Below, in pieces: positions 10,263 to 20,664 of a stretch of DNA of 57,347 bases. Source of the DNA: Astrocystis sublimbata (lineage: Eukaryota; Ascomycota; Sordariomycetes; Xylariales; Xylariaceae); NCBI GenBank assembly GCA_022453515.1, contig JAJNNY010000112.1, positions 1-57,347 of the forward strand, read 5' to 3'. Both the position numbers and the translations under genes were made by a program. Every line of letters starts with the position of its first letter. Positions within the stretch are counted from its first letter, which is position 1. Below the pieces are notes generated by a model. The model saw nothing but the letters and a program-made list of their open reading frames with translations. It was not told where the DNA came from and searched no databases.

Positions 10263-12526
10263 TTGCTTGACGACCACCGGCATCGCTTCTCCCCCGAGCG
10301 CCGCTCCGGCGACTCTGCCGACTCGGACTCCTGGACCGACACGGGCGACCTCGCCGAGCAGTTGGCCGATGAGGAGGACCCGCTTCGCAAGAGCCTCGCC
10401 GACACCTCTCTCAGGGACGACCTCGTCTCGGGCGCCTTGAAGCGCCATCCCCGACACAGCAAACGGGTCCAGTTCAAGCGCTCCGTCGACGAGCACAGCT
10501 ACCGCTCGAGGTCAGACGCCGGCCTCATCGACAAGGAGGCCATCAAGATCCCCGACATCCCACCACGTCGTATTTCCCGGGGAGAGCGTTGTATAGCCGC
10601 CATCATGCCGGGCACGGGCGTCAACGGCTTCACGGGCAAGGCCCTTGTGTAAGCCCCTACCAGCCGGGACATCTTACAGCACAGCGGTAGCAACTAACCA
10701 TTGCCAGCTACTTTACGACCATTCTCGTCTCATTAGGCGTGTTTCTTTTCGGTTACGATCAGGGTGTCATGTCGGGCATCATCACGTAGGTCATCTCACA
10801 CACAGCTAGACTGGCGAGAGCCTGTTAGCTAACCAACCTCTTTAGTGGCCCATACTTTAGAGACTACTTCCACAATCCCTCGAAAGCTGAAATAGGTACT
10901 ATGGTTGCCATCCTGGAAATTGGTGCCTTCATTTCTTCTCTTGCCGTTGGCAGAGTTGGCGACATTATCGGCCGCCGAAAGACCATTCTCTATGGCTCTA
11001 TGATATTCTTTGTTGGCGGAGCTTTGCAGTCTTTCGCAACTAACATGCCGATGATGATGTTGGGTAGGATTATTGCTGGTCTGGGCGTCGGCGCCCTATC
11101 GACCATCGTCCCCGTCTACCAATCCGAAATCTCACCACCTCATAACAGAGGACTGCTTGCGTGTATGGAGTTCTCGGGGAACATCGTAGGATACACTACG
11201 TCGATATGGGTAGACTATGGCTGCGGTTACATTAAGAGCAACTGGTCGTGGCGCTTCCCCCTTCTGTTGCAATGTGTAATGGGTGCTCTCCTGGGCTTGG
11301 GTAGCCTAATTATCGTCGAGTCGCCGAGGCAAGTTCACTCCCTCTGCCCACTTCTGAACCCTTCCGTCATGCTGACTCGCTGCAAAGGTGGCTGCTCGAC
11401 AACGATCATGACGAGGAAGGCATTGTTGTCATAGCCAACCTGTACGGCGGAGGGGATATACACGATGCCAAAGCGAGGGACGAGTATCGTGAGATCAAGA
11501 TGAACGTTCTACTCCAGCGCATGGAGGGCGAACGATCCTACAGTGAGATGTTCCGTCGTTACAAGACTCGAGTCTTCATCGCCATGTCAGCGCAAGCTCT
11601 CGCTCAGCTCAACGGTATTAACGTCATATCTTATTATGCTCCGTACGTTTTCGAATCAGCCGGTTGGATTGGACATGATGCGATCAAGATGACGGGATTT
11701 AATGGAATTACTTACCTACTTTCTACGATTCCTCCGTGGTGGATCGTGGATCGGTGGGGTCGTCGCTTCATCCTGCTCAGCGGCGCCATCGCCATGGCTA
11801 TTTCGCTTTCGTTGGTCTCTTACTTCATCTACCTGGACGTGAAAGCCACGCCTACGTTGGTGGTTGTTTTCGTTATGATATACAATGCTGCTTTTGGATA
11901 TTCTTGGGGTCCAATCCCGTGGCTTTACCCGCCGGAGATCCTACCGCTCAGCATTCGATCCAAGGGAGCCAGTTTGTCCACCGCCTCGAATTGGGCGTTC
12001 AATTGGCTTGTGGGTGAAATGACCCCTATCCTTCAGGAGTGGATCAAATGGCGACTCTACCTGCTCCATGCCTTCTTTTGCGTGATCAGTTTCGTCGTTG
12101 GTTAGTCATCCAGTTGTTCCCAGCCCACGTTGAATGTCACTGCTAATATGGATAATAGTATATTTCATATACCCCGAAACATGCGGCGTAAGATTAGAAG
12201 ATATGGATTCAATTTTCGGAGATGCTAGTACGGCCATTGGCACTCCTGGCGTGCGATCCGAAGTTGGGGTTGGGTCTCCTGTACCCTCCCTCGATATTCG
12301 GGGAAGGACAGTTGGATCTGAAGCGAACATCCCGCCGTTAGACATTGATCCGCCGGCCGTCAATGTGGTAGATGGAAAGCCCGCGCCGCGACAGCGATCC
12401 GAAAGTCGTAGCTCCCGAGGCCGTGTGGGTGAATGGTTGAGCAGGATGGTCGGACAGCCCCGCGGCTCGAGCAGCAGCCCGGCGGGCGGCGCTAGATACC
12501 AAGCACTCGATCAGCGCGACGACTAG
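10263..12526 (+). CDS. MFS sugar porter with long cytosolic N-terminal extension (5' end unresolved)
   Basis: This is a proton/sugar symporter-type major facilitator with 12 membrane helices, expected in the plasma membrane. Exons read: up to 10,648, then 10,708-10,785, 10,846-11,328, 11,388-12,100 and 12,159-12,526, about 675 codons from 10,263. Sugar-porter signatures seen are FLFGYDQGVMSG in helix 1, GRVGDIIGRRKT after helix 2, VESPRWLL at the end of the first half, AQLNGINVISYYAP in helix 7, DRWGRR, WGPIPWLYPPEILP and PETCGVRLEDMD after helix 12. A Ser/Arg-rich tail of about 110 residues follows. Before helix 1 lie about 130 hydrophilic residues with a HPRHSKRVQFKRS basic patch. The codon at 10,263 is TTG; the frame is open upstream to 10,044 without an ATG, so the true start is in an unresolved upstream exon or at ATG 10,605. 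Intron 3 (11,329-11,387) uses a GC donor. Substrate unknown. Confidence 0.88.
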
Positions 12527-13771
12527 GCTGCATATATGCGTATTTAATATCACACACAACGATAAAGATGATAGAGCTTCGTTTCCTTATCTTAGCGATA
12601 GACAGTGGTTGGGATATCAGAGCCGTTCAGACTACGATCTAGTTTTGGCCCAGCGAGCCTTTCCTTTCGTTCGTTTTTGGTTTTGAGCACGACTCAGGGA
12701 TGTTAGGTGAGCGAAGTAACCCCAGTCTGCGATTTGATTCGCCAGCGAATGTGACGATGGGCGGGTCTGGTCTGGAGCGGACATGAGCTGAGTGGCTACA
12801 TAAGGCTGGCTAGAAACCGCGGCGGCTTACATTGTATCTCGGCCACAACACTGTATGCATGGCGATGGCGGATACCCTCCACATTTTGGAGTGTGCGCGG
12901 TGGGCAAACGGGATACTACCGATTTCGACGATAGAGTTTTGGATTATCTACCTAAACTACATGTACTTACATTACATAGACGGGTGCCGCGCACTCTACG
13001 ATGTGCATATTGCTGTCTTCTCAGGAGTGCAGCGAGCATCAACCACGAAGGTGTTGCGTACGCGTGCAAGCCTACAACTTTAGGTGTGCGTCTGAATCAA
13101 ACCCCCATCCTGGGTCAACTTTGAAGTAACATCCCAAACGTCTCGTACGCATTTTGTGAGGTCTACGTGGCCTTAAACCCCTCTAGGTACGTGTAGGTAA
13201 CTCGACGTGTCCTGGCCAGGAATCCAAGGTCGGGTTATGGGTTACGAAGTACCTGAGATGGGGCCAGGCTGGCCGGGCTCGCTAGGGGGCCCACCCAACC
13301 ATTGATTCGGGGTCCCTCCACTGGAGCAGAACTGGAACTTTCAGAGGGTCAGGTCCCGTCGAGAGCTAGGTACCTAAGCAGGGCTAAGGTAGCTGCTAAA
13401 AGCGCCCTCCACGGTTCCACCTAGATTTACGGCCACTTCGGACACGAATAATCTCAGCTTCTCCTGTCCTGCTGAACCTCGTCCATCCCCTCGGCGACTC
13501 TGTCGACAGCCTCTACCTAACCTCCCGTCTCGTTTGTTCCCTTTCCGGAACGAGGAGCCATGGTCTGCGTGTGATCAGCCGACCGTCCCTATTCTTCAAT
13601 TCGTATAACTCTCGTTATCTTATAAGCTTTACCTTACCCTTCATCCTCCACCCTTCACCCTTACCTGCCACTGCCACCATCACGCCTTGCCACGGTCTAC
13701 CGGTTCACATTGTTCGCACATCTGCTACCTGCCTACCTGCCTAGTCCCTCGCGCGTCCGACCACGAACCAA
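12527..13771. other. intergenic between sugar porter and Pmt2
   Basis: About 1.2 kb with no convincing gene. It holds the 3' flank of the transporter and the promoter of the mannosyltransferase. CCTAGGTA-like motifs occur near 13,185 and 13,368, and a C/T-rich stretch with CCTTCACCCTTACC runs to the Pmt2 start. Confidence 0.5.
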
Positions 13772-16376
13772 ATGGCGAAGAACAACGCCACGGTCGCCTC
13801 CGGCGCCGATCCGGCTGGTGATGTCGCTCGTCGGCGAAACGTGCCGGGATCAGCAGTGCCCGGCATCGCCATACCTGCACCCCAACCCGAGGAGAAGAAG
13901 ATCCACGGTGCAAAGAAGGTATGTGGTGGGAACCACACATGCTGACGCGACCTGTATGCTGACGCATGCTATTCCAGAGCCCTTCCATACTCCAGATTCT
14001 CGACGAATGGGAATTCATCATTGCTCCTTTGATCTTCACGGCCTTCGCCGTCTTCACGCGTCTGTGGAAGATTGGCCTAAGCCCCATCGTCACCTGGGAT
14101 GTAAGTTCCACGCCCTTGTCTCCCTTATCGTCAACGATGTAATGCAGGGCGAAGGGACTATAGCTAACAGTGCCGTACAGGAAGCACAGTATGCCCTCTC
14201 ACGAATATTGACGAGTTCCCATGAACTACAAGGCTAACGAGCAAATCCTTCGCATAGCTTTGGTAAATTTGGATCGCACTACATCAAGCGCGAGCTGTTC
14301 TTCGACGTGTTAGTACCGTGTCCTCATCTTCCGAACCGAGCAGCAACTAAATATTGAGCTAGCCACCCCCCCCTGGGCAAGATTCTCGTCGGTCTATCTG
14401 GTGTACTAGCAGGATACAATGGATCCTTCGAATTCAAATCCGGCGAGACCTACCCTGCGGAACTCGACTACACTTTCATGCGAGCTTTCAACGCCTTCTG
14501 GGGCATACTCTGTGTACCCCTGGCCTACTACACTGCTGCCGAACTACGGCTCAGACGTCCCGCTGTGTGGCTGGTCACGCTCATGGTTCTTTGCGAAAAC
14601 TCGTACACGACTATCAGCCGGTTCATCCTTCTTGACTCCATGCTGCTGTTCGGCACTGTTGCCACGGTCTTCTGCTGGTCGAAGTTCCACGGTCAACAGA
14701 AATACAGCTTCGAGCCGGAGTGGTTCTTCTGGCTATTCATGACCGGACTCAGCTTGGGCTTTGTCTGCAGTATCAAGCTTGTCGGGCTTTTCGTCACTGC
14801 GATGGTTGGCCTGTACACGATTGAGGATCTTTGGAACAAGTTTGGAAACACTAGAAACTCTTACCCAGTTCTGGCTGCCCATCTCAGCGCCCGGGTGGTT
14901 GGTCTCATCGTCATCCCTTTCCTGGTCTACCTTTTCTCTTTCGCTCTCCATTTCGCCATTTTAACCAGAAGCGGGCCAGGCGATGCCCAAATGAGTTCTC
15001 TATTCCAAGCGAACCTCCAGGGTAGCGAAATCGGTCGCAACTCGCCTCTTGAGGTGGCCTGGGGCTCCAAGGTGACTTTGAAGAACATGGGCTACGGTGG
15101 CGGTTTACTTCACAGTCACGTTCAAAGTAAGCATCCCCGGCGCGATCTTCCGGAAAATCCACTGACCCCTATCAGCTTTCCCTGAGGGCTCCAACCAGCA
15201 GCAGGTCACTTGCTACCACCATAAGGATGCCAACAATGAATGGTGGTTCTACCCTAACCGCTCAGTCGCTGATTGGACCCTGGAGTCTGACCCTCAGGTC
15301 ATCAACAACGGCGACGTCATCCGCTTGATTCATGCACAGACTGGACGTAACCTTCATACCCATGATATCTCGGCCCCCGTCACCAAGAGCCAGAAGGAGG
15401 TTTCATGCTACGGCAACCTAACGATTGGCGATGACAAAGATCACTGGAAGGTTGAGATTGTGAAGGACGTGTCGTCGCGTGACAAGAGCAAGCTTCGAAC
15501 CCTGACTTCCGCATTCCGGTTGAAGAACGCTGTCATGGGATGTTACCTTCGAGCCGCAAATGTCAATCTTCCCCAGTGGGGTTTCAAGCAGATCGAAGTG
15601 ACCTGTGACAAGAAGAACAACCCAAAGGACGCCTTCACTCATTGGAATGTTGAAGCCCACACAAACGAAAAACGTAAGTAGCTGCAGCATGCCCCCTCCT
15701 CCCTAGCCTTCTCTTAACTAACCATTTTGTAGTCCCCCCTGGAGATCCCGGCAAGTATAAGTCGCCGTTCTTCCACGATTTCATTCACTTAAACGTGGCT
15801 ATGATGACATCCAACAATGCACTGGTGCCTGATCCTGATAAGCAAGATGATCTCGCGTCTCAATGGTGGCAGTGGCCGATTCTCAATGTCGGTCTACGCA
15901 TGTGCGGTTGGGATGACAAGATCGTCAAGTACTTTTTGCTGGGCAACCCCTTTATCTACTGGGTCTCGACTGCTTCTCTCGGTCTCGTCGGCCTAGTTGC
16001 TGTCTGGTACATCCTCAGATGGCAGAGGGGCTTCAGAGATCTCTCCCAGCACGAGATTGACCAGATTCACTACGCCGGCATCTATCCCGTGATCGGATGG
16101 TTCCTTCATTACCTCCCCTTTGTTGTTATGGCTCGTGTGACATACGTCCACCATTACTACCCCGCGCTGTATTTCGCTATCTTCGCCTTGGGTTTCCTCA
16201 TCGACTTTTCGCTGAGGAAGACGCAAAAGACGATACAGTACGCCATTTACAGTGTCCTGTATACCATCATCATCGGCCTCTATGTCTACTTCATCCCAGT
16301 CTGCTGGGGTATGACCGGAAGCAACCAGCAGTATAGCTACATGAAGTGGTTTGACACCTGGAGAATCTCGGACTAA
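13772..16376 (+). CDS. pmt2: protein O-mannosyltransferase, PMT2 subfamily
   Basis: The enzyme transfers mannose from dolichyl-phosphate mannose to Ser/Thr of secretory proteins in the ER membrane, normally as a Pmt1-Pmt2 type heterodimer. Exons read: 13,772-13,918, 13,978-14,100, 14,181-14,188, 14,258-14,308, 14,363-15,126, 15,176-15,673 and 15,733-16,376, giving 744 residues, the normal family length. The catalytic Asp-Glu pair is at residues 90-91 (TWDEAHFGKFGSHY), followed by FFDVHPPLGK. Further landmarks are ENSYTTISRFILLDSMLL, a central lumenal MIR region (roughly residues 335-515, with GLLHSH and LHTHDISAPVTKS), and C-terminal helices with TYVHHYYPALYF. The Asp and Glu of the catalytic pair fall on either side of an intron, and Glu sits on an 8-nt micro-exon. 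Subfamily assignment rests on overall similarity remembered for fungal Pmt2 proteins. An essential or near-essential gene is expected. Confidence 0.92.
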
Positions 16377-17497
16377 GATGTTTCTTCATGTATGTATTGT
16401 TACGGAATAATGGGCGGGGGTTATCCAGCATCTCTTAGCACAGATTCCGCCACATATTGCGGTCTCTGTGCGTGTATCACATACTAGGGAGTTGTAGACA
16501 GGCATGTTGAAGCAACATATAATGGTCTGTTAGAAATGAAGCAAAATTACTGGGTTCTCAGTATGAACAGTTGAGGAACCCGTTTCTGAAATGTATGATT
16601 AGGCCGTCTCCACCTCGTCTCGTCCAAGATCCTCGGTTTTTGGCATGATCTCTACTGCCACATACTAATGATGCTTGAACGAAATCAATATCGGAAGCTG
16701 CGTCTTGGGCGTGGGACTGGGAGCTTGGGAAGGAAGTGGACAGGAAAAGATGCATCGAACTGCAAGGGGGAGGCAGGAGTCGGGAATACATGTGTTATGT
16801 CTACAAGCCCAGAAAACTACCTAGGTACTGGTAACATGGAATAATTATCTAGCTAATATTGTTGACGTATTCTCTGACTGTCGTTTAGTGACAAGGAGGA
16901 CCTTGAATGAGACTTGGTGAGCAGGGTTGTGTTTACTGGCAGAACAAAATTCTTCCTGTTGTTAGCCTAATGTATGCGCTGCTAAGCCAACTTGTTTGTA
17001 TAACACCGCTTTGTATTATCGATCATCCTAGTTACTATTCAAGATGGCAAAACCACTCATCTCACCAGTCCAGACAAGTCGTCTGCTTCGATCCAAGGTT
17101 GAGGTTAAGGTGTTGGTGTTAATGCTGATATTACCTAAGCATCTTGGATCTTGGTCGTGCTATGCTTGAACTCTTCCGAGTTTCCTTCCTCTGCTCTGTC
17201 TCTCCTGCCTTTCTTCGTCGTAGCTAGGTGCTATCGTTGCTTTCAGGGTATCATGACCAAAAGAACAAATAACAAGAAAAGTTCGTGTGTGCCGTAAGCC
17301 TGCCGGCTCTCCAAGTGTCCTCCCGTGTTATTTATGTTCGATATATGTACAGTGCCGGTTGGTGTTATGGCAAGTTGAAGGTTACTTCAACTCAGGTTTT
17401 GTCATTTCTTTTTCCTTCCCCCAAACAAGCTTCTTTTCGTTCTCCTTGTATTACATTAGATATCCTTCTCTCCTGCCATTCTTTCCAAAATCGTCTA
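16377..17497. other. intergenic, convergent 3' flanks of Pmt2 and Rab genes
   Basis: The plus-strand Pmt2 gene and the minus-strand Rab gene converge here. No other coding sequence is recognisable. A CCTAGGTA motif lies near 16,820. Confidence 0.5.
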
Positions 17498-18476
17498 TTA
17501 GCAGCAGCCCCCAGCGGCAGCCTTTCCGTTGTTCGCGGATAGCTGTACGCCTCGCGCTGCGGCCGTGCCGGGCCCTGGCCCCTTCACGCCCGACCGCCGG
17601 TCGTTGAGATCGTATTTACCGGCGTTGATGTTCTCGAAAATGCGCTCGGCGACGCGCATGAAGGCGGCCTCGACGTTCTCGCCGCTCTTGGCGCTCGTCT
17701 CGACATACTGCAGCACACCGTTCTTCTGCGCCCACTCTTGTGCCTCGGCCCGCGTGACCTCGCGCTTGTCGCTGGCGTCGCTGGCATTGTCGTCGGCGCC
17801 AACCGTGTCGGCCTGCGTGCAGTCGAGCTTGTTTCCGACGAGGATCACGACAATGTCGGGCTCGGCGATGGCGCGCAGGTCGTTCAGCCAGTCGGTCGCG
17901 TGGACGAAGGTGGCACGCCGGGTGATGTCGAAGACGAGTAGGGCGCCGGATGCGCCGCGGAAATAACTCCTGGTGACAGACTTGCTTCAAGAGTTAGGGT
18001 AACGTTAGCTGGTGTTTCTTCAGCTGGCTGGTTGGTCTAGGGCGTCAGGATCGGATCGTGTGGTTTGTGCCATTTCGCGCAACATCAAGGAGCGGTGAAA
18101 TCCCAAGGCGACCGAAGCGCGGATCGAAGGGTACTTGTCACAAAACTCACTATATCTCTTGTCCCGCCGTGTCCCAGAGACTGAGCTTCATATGCTTTTG
18201 TTCTTCGTCGTCCGCGTCATTCCGGCTATCGCCCGGCGGGGATGGCAACCCCGACGGCGGTTCGTCGAGCGAGGATGATGCAAGAGCAATGGTTCTTTGT
18301 TTTGAATGAGGCGGACCGACGGGCACGATTCGCGAACCGAACTCGACGCCTATGGTCACGTCATGCTGGGGGCTGAAGCGGCCCTCACACAGACGGATGG
18401 TCAGAGAAGACTTGCCGCAGCCCGAGTCTCCGATGCAAACGAGCTTGGCTATATAATTCCACGGCGGAGAAGACAT
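17498..18476 (-). CDS. Rab-type small GTPase (Rab2/4/14-like, Ypt4-like) with internal insertion
   Basis: Rab GTPases switch between GDP and GTP forms to direct vesicle traffic on endomembranes. Two exons, 18,151-18,476 and 17,498-17,984, give 270 residues; a plain Rab is about 200-220. The P-loop GDSGCGKS is at residues 16-23, the switch I Thr at 41 (TIGVEFGSR), WDTAGQE at 101-107, the base-specificity NKLD at 160-163 and TSAKSGENVEAAF further on. The C-terminus ends GGCC, a dual-cysteine geranylgeranylation signal. The extra length comes from a hydrophilic Ser/Pro/Asp-rich insertion of about 45 residues between switch I and the DTAGQE motif (residues about 50-95), plus a small Asp/Ala-rich insert after NKLD. 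The frame stays open through both and no good GT..AG pair would remove them. Rab4/Rab14 membership is judged from the SVTRSYFRGASGALLVFD block and is tentative. Confidence 0.87.
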
Positions 18477-20664
18477 GGCGACGGGGAGAGGATATGAGAT
18501 GGGACTGGTGGCTGGTCCCGGGGATGATTATCGAATTCCAGAGCGAGGGGGAGGGGTCAGGAATCAGGATAGGCGAGAGGAAAGGGGGCGAAGGTCGATG
18601 GTCATGGGGCGCCGTGGTTGGAGCCAGTCGGTAGCCCGTTGTGAGGGCGAAGTCGGTCTCGTGGCTCGTTCTGCTCGTTGTGTACCACAGTAGTGTGGTG
18701 TAGAGTAGTATGATTCCAGACAAGTCGATAGGCAGTCTGCGGCAAAGCTCCCGTGGAGAATGAAGCGCCTCTGTCACGTACGTAGCACGACAGCTCAGTG
18801 ATTGCAGGGATGTTGATTGAAGCACGTGTGGTGATGGGGATTTCATGCACAGTGGACAAAGACAACGTTGCCAGACAACCTGCCAGAGAGGGGTCGAATT
18901 ACTATTAATCTCATCAGAAACCCAATCGCTGGTTGATATGTGGATGGTTGTGCAGAGAGAATGAACAACGAGCAACGAGTGTCGAACGTGGGATTTGGGG
19001 GCTTGGAAGGTCGGATGCAGGTGACAACTACACGTAGGGACGAGGTTCCATCCGCAGGCCGGCTGTCTGTGGTTTAACGGTCGAGTCCCATGAACCATGA
19101 ACCATGAAGCTTATCGCCGGCGGAAACCTTCCACTCACAACGCCTCTAACCTCTTGGAAGCTAGCGCCGGCGCTGTCCAGCTGCAGGGGCTTTGATGGGA
19201 TCCACTGCCCACTGGCCCCAGACGCACTAAGTACCTGATAAGAGTATCTACAGTACTGTACCTAGGTACACCTATAGGTATCAGATAAGCCCCATCTGAG
19301 GACCTGAGCGGCCCAGTGCAAGTGGTGGCAGCCCCAATGCCTGGCCCCCTGGCTTGATGTGGTGGAATGACCTCACTGCCACTTGTGACACTCCCTCCTG
19401 CCCATCGCGACCTCAGGTTGTGAACTTCCCCCACATTATCAGGCCAAAGATCTTACATATATCTCTCTCGTGATGCCGCAATAACATAGCTCGAGACCCT
19501 GGAGTCATCTGCTGTATTGTTATCAGCGTGGCTTATTGTCTGGCTCAACCTTTGATGAGAGGTGCCCAGGTACATTTACCTTGGGTAGGTATGTACATGT
19601 ACCTAGGCAGTACTTACTATTTCTTATCTCTCTGAGCCAACTGCAGGTGGTGATCTAGTACTGCCTCACCTATCTACAGGTACCTAGAGTACACATGTAC
19701 TTACCTGTAGGGTCTGGATTTGCGGTGCTTGATCGTGCCTATCGAGCCTATTACCTTGGGATGAACTTACTGTTATAGGTACTGCACAGCAGGTCATTCA
19801 GGCGGATGCCTCGCAGCACTGATTCGCCCTAAGTCGCCCAGTACCTTATCACGCTATCTCCGCACTGCTTGGCGGCTTCCGTAGCTGCGCTGGGTTCAAG
19901 CTGCGCGTGAGCACCCACTCGTGAGACCCACTTGTACCAGGGACTTCCCGTAGAGGGCTGGAATTGCCATTACCTAGAGGCTAGGCACCCGAGCACCTTG
20001 AACTTGCATCATTCAGTCATACCGTCGTCGTACCCTGGTGCCTGGGAACATTGAATCATCCGCACGGTCTGTACCATCAACTCGAGAGGTACTATAGGTA
20101 CCTACTACCTGCCTGTAAGCCTACCTAATGCCGTGTTGGTCGGACAAGAACCAGCCGACTTCCAAACACTACCTACCTTAGGCTACCTACCTCCATCAAT
20201 CTTACGTCGTCTCCCAAAGCTGAGGTGCAACTCATCTCACAACACCTCAACGCCGGCTTTCTATCGCCTTCTATCCAACTTGTTTGCTTCTTCTTTACAA
20301 GAATTAATCAGGTAATTTTCAGCACAGTAAACACACAGCTCCTCAATACAGTCGGCCCCTCCGTTGTTCATATCGACGTATCAGCAAGACAGCAGCGGAA
20401 GGGAACATCCAAATAGCCTTCGCCGTCCTCGGTGCCTGCTCATCTGCATCCCACCAGCCCCAGCCTGTCATCTCGCCTTGCCTGGCTGGGCATCACCAAC
20501 CGCCCCATGCGAACCAAACCGGCTGGCTGACCGACTAACGGGGTGCACGTACGACTCGAATCTTAATCTCTACCTCCCACTCTCAACCTCAGCCCTGACA
20601 AGTTCCCTGACGAGTTCCCTGTTTCTGCTGGCGTCGTCCTCCTCCGGCATTCATATCGTGAAAC
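18477..20664. other. intergenic crossing the outer edge of the palindrome
   Basis: The Rab promoter lies at the left end. The visible palindrome begins at about 19,374, with nothing special at that point because it is simply the mirror of the window's right edge. The stretch 19,240-20,130 is crowded with CCTAGGTA/AGGTACCT motifs (about 19,258-19,280, 19,568-19,615, 19,676-19,700, 20,090-20,125). No gene seen. Confidence 0.55.
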
